A stretch of DNA of 64,000 bases from Bacillus sp. BHET2 (GTDB lineage Bacteria; Bacillota; Bacilli; Bacillales; Bacillaceae_B): positions 620,001 through 684,000 of the forward strand of contig NZ_VCQN01000001.1 in the NCBI RefSeq assembly GCF_005938125.1, read 5' to 3'. Of this stretch, positions 25,220 to 33,085 are shown in pieces. The notes below the pieces were generated by a model, which saw only the letters and a list, made by a program, of their open reading frames with translations, ran no database searches and was not told where the DNA came from. The position numbers were made by a program, and so were the translations under genes. Numbering within the stretch: position 1 is the stretch's first letter; every line of letters starts with the position of its first letter.

Positions 25220-27078
25220 GTAATCAACGAAAACCTCAAAGAGGCGGTGGCCAAATGGGATTTGGTCCGGGTGGCGGCAACATGATGATGATGGGACAAA
25301 AGCCCAAGAATTTCAAGGCCACCCTGAAGAGGTTGCTGGGCTATTTAAAGCCTCGAAGAACTCAACTTATGGCTGTCTTCATCGCCGCAATCTTAAGTAC
25401 CATCTTTGCGATTGTCGGTCCTAAAATCATGGGTACTGCGATCACGGAATTATTTGAAGGCGCATATAGCAAGTTCAAAGGGATACCCGGTGCCGGGATT
25501 GATTTTGAAAAAATCGGTGGAATTCTCTTGATTCTGGCTGGGTTATATGTGTTCAGCAGTGTGTTCAACTTTATCCAGCAATATATCATGTCAAGCGTTG
25601 CCCAGCTGACAGCGTATGACTTAAGGGAAGATGTGAATCAAAAGATTGAGAAGCTTCCATTGAAATATTACGACGGACGTCCGAATGGGGAAACCCTGAG
25701 CCGGATGACCAATGACATCGACACGATCAGCAGTACGCTTCAGCAAAGTCTGACACAGTTCATCACGTCGATTGTCACCATTGTGGGAATCATTATTATG
25801 ATGCTGTCCATCAGTCCTTTATTGACGCTGATTTCGGTTGTCAGCTTACCGGTTTCCGTGTTTGCCATCCGACCGATCTTGAAACGGTCTCAAAAGCACT
25901 TCTCTGATCAACAACGGACGCTCGGTCAATTGAATGGCCATATTGAAGAAATGTTCACCGGACATCAAGTCGTGAAAGCCTTCGGACATGAAAAGAAGGC
26001 CGGCGTACAATTCGATAAGGTGAATGATGAACTGTATGAAGCAGGTAGCAAAGCGCAGTTCATTTCAGGGATCATCATGCCGATTATGATGTTCATCGGG
26101 AACATAAGCTATGTGCTGATCAGTGTGGTCGGGGGGATTCTCGTCACGAATCGTGCGATTTCCATCGGGGATATTCAAGCCTTTATTACGTATACACGTC
26201 AGTTCACCCAGCCGATAACCCAAACGGCGAATATTGCAAATGTAATTCAATCGACGGTGGCAGCGGCTGAACGGGTATTTGAGCTACTAGACGAAGAAGA
26301 AGAAACGAAAGAGCAGACTTCAGAACACTTAACTCGGCCAAAAGGTGCTGTTACCTTCGAACATGTGGACTTTGGTTATGGAGAAAACCTGTTGATCCAC
26401 GACATGAACATTGACGTTCAATCCGGGCAGACCGTCGCTATCGTCGGACCGACGGGAGCGGGGAAAACGACTCTGATTAATCTACTGATGAGATTCTATG
26501 AACTGAATGATGGGGAAATCAAGATAGATGGAATAGATACAAGGTCCGTCCCTCGAAGCGAATTGAGAAAAAGCTTTGGAATGGTGTTACAGGACACGTG
26601 GCTCTTTAAGGGTACTATCAGAGAAAATATCGCTTACGGGAAGACGGGTGCAACGGAAGAAGAAATCATGCAAGCTTCCCAAATGGCCCATGCCGATCAT
26701 TTCATCCGCACGCTACCTGACGGTTATGATACCGTATTAAATGAAGAAGCATCCAATATCTCACAAGGGCAGAAACAGCTCATGACCATCGCACGAGCGA
26801 TCCTGGCTGATCAACCAATCATGATACTGGACGAGGCCACTTCAAGTGTCGATACCCGGACTGAGCTCCTGATACAACAGGCAATGAACCGATTAATGGA
26901 AGGGCGAACTAGCTTTGTCATCGCTCACCGTCTTTCGACCATTAAAGATGCAGACTTGATACTGGTCATGGATCAAGGATCTGTAATTGAACAAGGAACT
27001 CACTCAGAACTACTCAGACAGAACGGATTTTATGCGGATCTGTATAACAGCCAATTTTCTACCGATGTTGCTGGGTAG
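25216..27078 (+). CDS. ABC exporter half, catalytic ATPase (YfiC-like)
   Basis: 620 residues. A flexible Gly/Met-rich N terminus (G-G-N-M-M-M-M) precedes six TM helices (about 50-340) and the ATPase. Walker A is G-P-T-G-A-G-K-T-T (about 411), Walker B I-L-D-E-A-T carries the catalytic Glu, and the switch His is present (I-A-H-R-L-S-T). Its signature motif is degenerate, I-S-Q-G-Q for LSGGQ. With its partner this gives one competent ATP site and one dead one, the standard heterodimer arrangement. It ends the MarR operon, followed by a terminator. Confidence 0.9.
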   Translation: MSNQRKPQRGGGQMGFGPGGGNMMMMGQKPKNFKATLKRLLGYLKPRRTQLMAVFIAAILSTIFAIVGPKIMGTAITELFEGAYSKFKGIPGAGIDFEKIGGILLILAGLYVFSSVFNFIQQYIMSSVAQLTAYDLREDVNQKIEKLPLKYYDGRPNGETLSRMTNDIDTISSTLQQSLTQFITSIVTIVGIIIMMLSISPLLTLISVVSLPVSVFAIRPILKRSQKHFSDQQRTLGQLNGHIEEMFTGHQVVKAFGHEKKAGVQFDKVNDELYEAGSKAQFISGIIMPIMMFIGNISYVLISVVGGILVTNRAISIGDIQAFITYTRQFTQPITQTANIANVIQSTVAAAERVFELLDEEEETKEQTSEHLTRPKGAVTFEHVDFGYGENLLIHDMNIDVQSGQTVAIVGPTGAGKTTLINLLMRFYELNDGEIKIDGIDTRSVPRSELRKSFGMVLQDTWLFKGTIRENIAYGKTGATEEEIMQASQMAHADHFIRTLPDGYDTVLNEEASNISQGQKQLMTIARAILADQPIMILDEATSSVDTRTELLIQQAMNRLMEGRTSFVIAHRLSTIKDADLILVMDQGSVIEQGTHSELLRQNGFYADLYNSQFSTDVAG

Positions 27079-27141
27079 AGTGTTTTTACACTCATTACGA
27101 TTAGAAGGCTAGGCGAGTCAGGAAAGTGATTCGTGCCATTA

Positions 27142-27194
27142 CATAGAAAATGGTCAGCGGCTTAAAGCCCTGACCATTTTCTATGTATTCTTTT
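27142..27194 (+). terminator. rho-independent terminator
   Basis: ATAGAAAATGGTCAG and CTGACCATTTTCTAT form a 15-bp stem over a loop with its own CGGCTTAAAGCC mini-hairpin, followed by TTCTTTT. Confidence 0.9.
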
Positions 27195-27338
27195 AAACTA
27201 GCTCTACGACCGAATGGGGCTTCTTATAACATTCGTTGTCTGATGGAACTTTGATTTATTTTTACATCTACCTCCATCATGAAAGAGGGCAAGGAAGAAA
27301 AAACAGCTTTGACCATCCATTGATGATCGAAACCGTCT

Positions 27339-27518
27339 TTACTTTCTTTTCTTCCCATTTATCAACCACACTAGTAATGAATAAAAGAGGATGAAAAACA
27401 AAGCTTGTATGGTATTTTCCTTCCACATTATTAATTCATCATGCTTTACATAATCAAATAGCATAAATATGATCAATACGGTTATGAATAGAATGATATT
27501 CTTATAAAGTGTCTTCAT
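27339..27518 (-). CDS. 59-residue two-TM protein
   Basis: ATG 27518 has GGAGGAATT directly before it; longer frames upstream run through the neighbouring gene. The product has two hydrophobic segments (about 6-21 and 38-53) and a basic tail (N-G-K-K-R-K). It lies 25 bases after the DUF2268 lipoprotein gene on the same strand and probably belongs to its transcript. No family is recognised. Confidence 0.65.
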   Translation of the reverse strand: MKTLYKNIILFITVLIIFMLFDYVKHDELIMWKENTIQALFFILFYSLLVWLINGKKRK

Positions 27519-27543
27519 AATTCCTCCATTGTTGACAACATTC

Positions 27544-28536
27544 TCATTGATATTTCTCCAGGTAATGCCCTTTCTCAAAGATTTCCTGAGCGCTGATCCC
27601 AGTCCATTCCGCAGGGCCAACACCGGGATTTTCTTCGACATAAGACCTGACCATCTTATATCCTTCACTATATCCGTAGATCCAAGGCAAATCATTCCCA
27701 CCCATCAAGATTTCAAGTGATCGGTTGAAATCAACTTTACTTAGATCAGGTTCGATTTTCGCCCAATTTTCTTTATTATACGATTGATCAATTTTTGTAA
27801 ATTCAATGTCCGGGTACACCGTTTTCTCAAACATGACGGCTTTTCCTTCAAAGATGATGTTATCTAATACTGTTGGATTTGTTTTCTTTCTGACATGCTT
27901 TTCAGCCGAGATACTATGATGGTATTCATGTGCCACTCCAGCCCTTAACGTGTCCTCTGTATAAAGGGGATTATAGAGGACATTAATTTTCCCCGCGCCC
28001 ACTGTGATCATGTCAGTGTGTTTATTTTTTGATGGGAGAACACAAACGGTTGTTTCAATCCCTGAAGGCAGCAGGTCAGAGGATTTAATGAGAGATTCTT
28101 TGATGAGCTCATCGGTTTTCTGCCTGTCGATTTGATCGATTACATGCTGAATTTCTATGAGATGGGAAGGACCGACGTTCAGCTGTTTGGGAGAAGCGTT
28201 TAGAATCGGTTCAGCCATATGGAGAAACTCACCGTCTTTGAAGCAATCACTATATATGGGATCAATCACTTCTTCTTGATAAATCTTCAAATAGGAATCG
28301 TCGGGATTCTTCGATTTAGCTACTCTACTTATGTAGTTTTGGAAAAGCTCATAGGCATGAACAATTTTAAATGATTGGCTTGTTTTTTGATGTTCAAAAG
28401 AAGTTACAAGGTTTTCAAGTTTGATTTTATCTTGATTTTCCTTCTGTTCTTTTCGGGTTTGGACGGTGTTTTCACATGCTATCAATGTGAGTAACAGAAT
28501 GCATGCCACAACGAGAATTCTTGCTTTCTTTTTCAA
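27544..28536 (-). CDS. DUF2268-type lipoprotein, putative Zn protease
   Basis: 330 residues from TTG 28536, which has AAGGAG 7 bases upstream and gives a clean signal (K-K-K-A-R-I-L-V-V-A-C) with lipobox L-I-A-C. The longer frame from 28656 has no ribosome site. The C-terminal domain carries H-E-Y-H-H (an HExxH zinc motif) after I-N-V-L-Y-N-P, with Glu-rich follow-up I-F-E-G-K-A, the DUF2268 pattern. It should be a membrane-anchored extracellular metalloprotease or a non-catalytic relative. Confidence 0.85.
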   Translation of the reverse strand: MKKKARILVVACILLLTLIACENTVQTRKEQKENQDKIKLENLVTSFEHQKTSQSFKIVHAYELFQNYISRVAKSKNPDDSYLKIYQEEVIDPIYSDCFKDGEFLHMAEPILNASPKQLNVGPSHLIEIQHVIDQIDRQKTDELIKESLIKSSDLLPSGIETTVCVLPSKNKHTDMITVGAGKINVLYNPLYTEDTLRAGVAHEYHHSISAEKHVRKKTNPTVLDNIIFEGKAVMFEKTVYPDIEFTKIDQSYNKENWAKIEPDLSKVDFNRSLEILMGGNDLPWIYGYSEGYKMVRSYVEENPGVGPAEWTGISAQEIFEKGHYLEKYQ

Positions 28537-28642
28537 ATTAGGGCTCCTTCCAACAAAACTTGTTTTTATAAGTTTACCATAATTTTGAATTTCTGGGCGA
28601 TAAATCAGGGGGGGATTGTCAACATGTGGTATTATGTTTCCT

Positions 28643-28770
28643 TCATTGGTACTCATATTAATTCTTCACTCATATATGAGCTGATTTCGGGCACTTATGA
28701 GCTGGAATTCTGATATATGTGCCACTTTTCAATTTTATGAGCCGTTTGTCGAAAAATCTTCGTTAATGAG
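28643..28770. repeat. array of about 20-bp TATGAGCC units (array 2)
   Basis: Four units (TATGAGCTG, TATGAGCTG, TATGTGCCAC, TATGAGCCG) with the same lead-in GGTACTCATATTA and the same tail GTTTGTCGAAAAATCTTCG as array 1, but one unit fewer. It lies between the divergent DUF2268 and HtrA genes (28537-28902). Near 28865 TATGAT could be an htrA -10 element; the -35 is unclear. Confidence 0.85.
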
Positions 28771-28902
28771 TGTATCTAATACATTCTAAATAACAATCCC
28801 CTTCATTCTTAAAAACTTCCAATCTTGTACACACATTGTTAATAGTTTCGTCATATTTACCTTCTATGATGAAATTAACAGAGAAATAGAGGAGGAAATA
28901 TC

Positions 28903-30174
28903 ATGATAGAACACAACAATCAAAATGAAGAAATGAATTATACGGAAACAAACGATACAGAAGTTAGTCATAAAGAAGAGATGGAGCGGACTCCTAAGAC
29001 TAAGAAGCCTTTTAAAGGACGGGGATTCCTTAATACGGTTGGGGCGGGGATCATCGGATCGGTCCTGACGCTGACGGTATTACCTCAAACCGACTACTAT
29101 CAGAACTTGGCGCAACCGAGCATCGAGCAGTCAGGAGATAATGCCCAGGCGGACACATCGGCTAATTCAGGAATCACGCCCACAACGGTTTCAACAGGGA
29201 CAGGCGGCGATGTAGCGAATATTGTGGAGGATGCATCTGAATCGATCGTTGGAATCGTCAATTATCAGAAGCAGAATGGTATGGGTGCCTCACAAGATGC
29301 TCCTGCAGGGACAGGTTCAGGTGTTCTCTTCAAGAAAGAAGGAGACAGTGCTTTTATTATCACCAACAATCATGTCATAGAAGGTGCTTCGAAGATTGAA
29401 GTATCTCTCTACGATGGGGAAAAGACCGATGGAGAGCTGATCGGATCGGATCCACTAACCGATCTTGCCGTCGTGAAGATCGATGGAAAATATGCGGACA
29501 ACCTATTGGAAGTCGGTGACTCCAGTGCACTGCGCGCCGGTGAACAAGTGATCGCGATTGGGAACCCACTCGGGCTCGACTTATCAAGAACGGTGACACA
29601 AGGAATTGTCAGTGCGGTGGACCGTACCATTCCCGTGCAGACATCTGAAGGTGAATCTGAATTGAATGTCATCCAAACGGACGCCGCGATCAACCCGGGT
29701 AACAGTGGAGGGGCTCTCTTGAATTCCAAGGGTGAATTGATTGGGATCAACAGCGCTAAGATTTCGAACTCCGGTGTAGAAGGACTCGGATTTGCCATTC
29801 CAAGCAAGGATTTCATGCCAATCGTCAGCGAAATCATCAAAACGGGAAAAGTGGAGCGCCCGTATATTGGGATCGGAATGACCAATCTCGCGGATGTACC
29901 ACGACATTACCTGCCCAATCTGCCTGAATCAGTAGAGGCCGGTGTGATTGTTGCCAACATTGATGGAACATCTGCAGCAGCTGACGCCGGGATCAAAGAA
30001 GGCGATGTCATTACCGAGATGAATGGCAAGTCAGTAGCGAATGTGGCCGATTTGAGAAGGCAGCTGTACGGTGACTTGAATGTAGGAGATAAGATTGCAC
30101 TTACCATTTTCCGAGACGGTAAAGAAATGACGGTTAGTCTGACGCTCACTAGTAATAGCATGGTGAATGGGTAA
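28903..30174 (+). CDS. htrA: HtrA-type membrane serine protease
   Basis: 423 residues: a polar cytosolic start, one TM helix (about 48-63), a Thr/Ser/Gly linker, a trypsin-like protease domain and a C-terminal PDZ domain (about 320-420). The triad is His157 (T-N-N-H-V-I), Asp187 (L-T-D-L-A-V-V) and Ser268 (P-G-N-S-G-G-A). It degrades misfolded proteins at the outer face of the membrane. In B. subtilis such genes answer to the CssRS secretion-stress system; here a two-component pair lies 2.2 kb downstream. Strong GAGGAGG site. Confidence 0.93.
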   Translation: MIEHNNQNEEMNYTETNDTEVSHKEEMERTPKTKKPFKGRGFLNTVGAGIIGSVLTLTVLPQTDYYQNLAQPSIEQSGDNAQADTSANSGITPTTVSTGTGGDVANIVEDASESIVGIVNYQKQNGMGASQDAPAGTGSGVLFKKEGDSAFIITNNHVIEGASKIEVSLYDGEKTDGELIGSDPLTDLAVVKIDGKYADNLLEVGDSSALRAGEQVIAIGNPLGLDLSRTVTQGIVSAVDRTIPVQTSEGESELNVIQTDAAINPGNSGGALLNSKGELIGINSAKISNSGVEGLGFAIPSKDFMPIVSEIIKTGKVERPYIGIGMTNLADVPRHYLPNLPESVEAGVIVANIDGTSAAADAGIKEGDVITEMNGKSVANVADLRRQLYGDLNVGDKIALTIFRDGKEMTVSLTLTSNSMVNG

Positions 30175-30216
30175 GGCTGAGGTTTGGATTGGTGCATGGT
30201 AAAAAATGGATGGAAA

Positions 30217-30281
30217 GTGCCAGGCACCAATCGAGTGGATTGTGCCAGGAACCAACCAAGGAAATTGTACCTGGCACCAAA
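30217..30281. repeat. GTGCCAGGCACCAA dispersed repeat, three units
   Basis: GTGCCAGGCACC, GTGCCAGGAACC and GTACCTGGCACC follow each other about 25 bases apart, each with a trailing AA. Each unit is palindromic. They fill most of the htrA-prsA gap and could fold into alternative hairpins. Confidence 0.75.
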
Positions 30282-30334
30282 AACTACAACTAAAGAGAAT
30301 ACAAATAAATGAACATAAAAAGGAGTACGGGTAA

Positions 30335-31222
30335 GTGGATAAAAAGAAGCGTTCGATCACATTATGGAGTGTTATAGGAGGGGTTGTCCTCATCGGTTCG
30401 CTACTTGCGGTGTTTGGTTTTTCGAAAGATGAAGTAGTGGCGAAAGTAGGCAGTGAGTCTATCAGTAAAGATGACTTGTATACGACGCTTGTGGATCAGT
30501 ACGGGGATGGCGCCCTGGATACCTTGATCGCCGAGAAGATTGTGAAGCTTGAAAGTGAGAAGAAAGAACTCACGGTCAAGGACAGTGAAATCGAAAAAGA
30601 ACTGGAATCAATCAAAGACTCTTATGACAGTGATGAGGCATTTAATGAGGCACTGGCTTCGAGCGGTTCAAATCTTGAAAGTGTCAAAGGGAATATCAGA
30701 TCCTTCTTGTTGACGGAGAAATTGCTCAAGGACAGGATTTCGATTACAGAAGATCAGATAAAGGAATATTTTGAAACCAATAAGGACACGTTTGCTCAAC
30801 AAGAACAGATAGAGGCAAGTCATATTCTTGTTGATGATGAAAAAACGGCACAGGAAGTGAAGAAAAAGATTGATGATGGAGGAGATTTTGCCGAGCTTGC
30901 GAAAGAGTACTCCTCTGATACGTCGAATGCCGAGTCAGGCGGGGAGCTTGGTTATTTTGGTAAAGGAGAAATGGTGACGGAGTTTGATGATAAGGCATTT
31001 GCGATGAAAAAGGGCGAAATTAGTGATCCGGTTAAAACGGAATTTGGCTACCATATTATCAAGGTGACGGACAAGAAAGAAGCGAAAGAGGCCGTTCTTT
31101 CCGATCATAAAGATGAAATCAAAGACATCTTGTTTGATCAGGTCCTTCAAACGGAGTATGGAACGTGGCTCCAGGAAAAGAAAGAGGACTATAAAATCGA
31201 AAAATTATTGAAAGATTCATAA
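30335..31222 (+). CDS. prsA: PrsA-type parvulin foldase, membrane-anchored
   Basis: 295 residues, GTG start behind AAGGAG. The layout is PrsA: N-terminal anchor, SurA-like chaperone arms, a parvulin prolyl isomerase domain (about 150-250: A-S-H-I-L-V, F-A-E-L-A-K-E-Y-S-S-D, G-G-E-L-G-Y-F, E-F-G-Y-H-I-I-K-V) and a C-terminal helix. It helps secreted proteins fold outside the membrane. Unlike classical PrsA there is no lipobox Cys (I-G-S-L-L-A-V-F-G-F-S-K), so it should be held by an uncleaved TM helix. Neighbour of htrA. Confidence 0.88.
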   Translation: MDKKKRSITLWSVIGGVVLIGSLLAVFGFSKDEVVAKVGSESISKDDLYTTLVDQYGDGALDTLIAEKIVKLESEKKELTVKDSEIEKELESIKDSYDSDEAFNEALASSGSNLESVKGNIRSFLLTEKLLKDRISITEDQIKEYFETNKDTFAQQEQIEASHILVDDEKTAQEVKKKIDDGGDFAELAKEYSSDTSNAESGGELGYFGKGEMVTEFDDKAFAMKKGEISDPVKTEFGYHIIKVTDKKEAKEAVLSDHKDEIKDILFDQVLQTEYGTWLQEKKEDYKIEKLLKDS

Positions 31223-31323
31223 ATCGGCCTTGATTTGTTCATAAAATGGTCATGTTTTCTGGAAATAATGACAGTGCAGCCGCCGGATTGGGTGGCTGCC
31301 ACATAAAAAAGGAGGAAATAAAA

Positions 31324-32184
31324 ATGAATAAGAAAAGAACGCTAACCTATGTACTGACAGGTGTACTAACAGTAGGAATCCTCGGGGCTCTTCCAGCGTT
31401 TGCTGCTGAAGAGGATGCAGGAAAAACAAATGATTCGGCGGTTGTAAGCGGAAAGTCGGAGCCGGTATTTGGGGATCATCGAGGCGGGCATAGAAACTTC
31501 CATCTGAGTGAGGAACAGGTGAAGGAGAAAGCCAAAGAACTTGGAATCGACACTACCGATAAGGATTCAAGAGAACTCGCCAAAGAAATCATGGATGCTG
31601 AACTTGAAAAAAGAGCGAAGACATTAGGGATTAATACAGAAGGAAAAGATCATCGTGCCATCATGGAAGAAATCCGCCAGGTGGAACTGAACAATAAAGC
31701 GAAGGAACTGGGGATTGCTACTGAAGGAAAAGAGCGGGAGGAATTGGCACAAGAAGTCAGGGAAACCCTGGTAAAACAACAAGCGAAAGAATTTGGAATC
31801 AAAACTGATGGAAAGAAACTGGATGCACTTACGGATGAAGTCAGAGAAGCTGCCCTTCTGAAACAGGCAAAGGATCTTGGAATTGAGACAGAAGGAAAAG
31901 ATCATCATAAATTGCAGCAGGAGGTATTCCAAGCATCCATCCTGAAGGCCGCCAAAGAGCTGGGAGTTAAAACAGAAGGCAAAACGCCTGAAGAACTGAT
32001 GGAAGAAATTATGATTGATCATGCTGATGAAGCGAAAAAACTGGATTTCTTCCCTTTCAATAAGGAAAAGGGCTTATTTTTCCATAAGGGTGGGAAGGGG
32101 CTGCATGGTACACACGGAAAAGGACCTCACCATTCTGAGCAAAGTGATCAACGTTTGAACGATTCTCAAAGTGAATCATTATAG
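31324..32184 (+). CDS. secreted protein with six exact 28-residue repeats
   Basis: 286 residues from ATG 31324 (AAAAGGAGG before it). A Sec signal ends near L-P-A-F-A-A. Residues 68-235 are six tandem repeats of exactly 28 residues (84 bp each, 31525-32028), consensus K-A-K-E-L-G-I-x-T-E-G-K followed by E-x-x-x-E-V; each looks like a helix-turn-helix with a SAP/Rho-N-like LGI core. A His/Gly/Lys-rich tail follows (H-K-G-G-K-G-L-H-G-T-H-G). The role is unknown; the place, after htrA and prsA, suggests an envelope or secreted structural protein. Own terminator. Confidence 0.75.
   Translation: MNKKRTLTYVLTGVLTVGILGALPAFAAEEDAGKTNDSAVVSGKSEPVFGDHRGGHRNFHLSEEQVKEKAKELGIDTTDKDSRELAKEIMDAELEKRAKTLGINTEGKDHRAIMEEIRQVELNNKAKELGIATEGKEREELAQEVRETLVKQQAKEFGIKTDGKKLDALTDEVREAALLKQAKDLGIETEGKDHHKLQQEVFQASILKAAKELGVKTEGKTPEELMEEIMIDHADEAKKLDFFPFNKEKGLFFHKGGKGLHGTHGKGPHHSEQSDQRLNDSQSESL
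31525..32028 (+). repeat. six coding tandem repeats of 84 bp
   Basis: Six in-frame units of exactly 84 bp with no length change, differing at the DNA level but conserved as protein, which points to old duplication under selection rather than recent slippage. Confidence 0.85.
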
Positions 32185-32189
32185 GAACG

Positions 32190-32219
32190 GAAATCCCCGC
32201 CATGGTGTGGGGGTTTTTC
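32190..32219 (+). terminator. rho-independent terminator
   Basis: AAATCCCCGC and GTGTGGGGGTTTTT form a short stem just after the repeat-protein stop. Confidence 0.75.
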
Positions 32220-32314
32220 AGTTGAAGGAAATTAATAGAAGGAATTGGTCAAAACGATTATAATTTAGATAGAAAGTAATTGGGAAGGGGAGTCAAGGTT
32301 CAGTACCTTGCATA

Positions 32315-32352
32315 AATTCCAAGGCGGTGCCAGGGTACCTGTCTCCGCGGCT
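32315..32352. repeat. GGTACCTGTCTCC dispersed repeat copy
   Basis: GGCGGTGCCAGGGTACCTGTCTCCGCGG carries both the GTGCCAGG and the GTACCTGTCCCC signatures of the other REP-like copies, just before the response regulator gene. Confidence 0.55.
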
Positions 32353-32383
32353 GTTTTAGAGAAATCGGAAAGGAGTAATGTTT

Positions 32384-33085
32384 ATGGACGTTTTGGTCGT
32401 TGAAGATAACAAGAGTGTTACATCCATGCTTGAGATGTTTTTTATAAAAGAGGGGATTGACGGCGAATTTGTCCACGACGGGTCTGAAGGATACCGGCGT
32501 TATAGGGAAAAGGATTGGGATCTTGTCATCCTGGACTGGATGCTGCCGGGGATGGACGGTGTCACCATTTGTAAGAAAATCAGGGAGAGTGGATCCAAGG
32601 TCCCAGTCATCATGCTGACGGCGAAAGACAGTGAATCCGATCAGGTGCTCGGTCTTGAACTCGGAGCCGATGATTATGTGACCAAGCCCTTCTCTCCCCT
32701 TGCCCTGATGGCGAGGATCCGTGCGGTATCGCGGAGGTATCAAGGGGAGAAAGCCAGTGCGCCTGGAACTCGAGATGTCTCAACGTCTGATTTCCAAATC
32801 AGTAAGGAAACACGTGAAGTCTTTCTGAAAGGGGCTCCACTTACGAATCTGACACCAAAGGAATTCGAATTGCTCTATTATCTTTCACAGCACCCTCGCC
32901 ATGTGTTTTCGAGGGAACAGCTTCTTGAACGCGTATGGGGGTATGATTTCTACGGGGATGAGCGGACGGTTGATGTTCATATCAAACGGCTGCGCAACAA
33001 AATTGGCAGTAAGGACAAGCCGTACCTGCATACAGTGTGGGGAGTAGGGTACAAATTCGATGAGGCGGCAGGAGATGAAATTTAG
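32384..33085 (+). CDS. OmpR-family response regulator
   Basis: 233 residues from ATG 32384, eight bases after AAAGGAG (ATG 32378 would be too close). Receiver domain with acidic pair E7-D8, phospho-acceptor Asp51 (V-I-L-D-W-M-L-P-G-M-D-G), the Thr of M-L-T-A-K and Lys of V-T-K-P-F; then a winged HTH (L-T-P-K-E-F-E-L-L, D-E-R-T-V-D-V-H-I-K-R-L-R-N-K-I). It overlaps the kinase gene by 26 bases. Position after htrA and prsA suggests secretion-stress control, unproven. Confidence 0.92.
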   Translation: MDVLVVEDNKSVTSMLEMFFIKEGIDGEFVHDGSEGYRRYREKDWDLVILDWMLPGMDGVTICKKIRESGSKVPVIMLTAKDSESDQVLGLELGADDYVTKPFSPLALMARIRAVSRRYQGEKASAPGTRDVSTSDFQISKETREVFLKGAPLTNLTPKEFELLYYLSQHPRHVFSREQLLERVWGYDFYGDERTVDVHIKRLRNKIGSKDKPYLHTVWGVGYKFDEAAGDEI

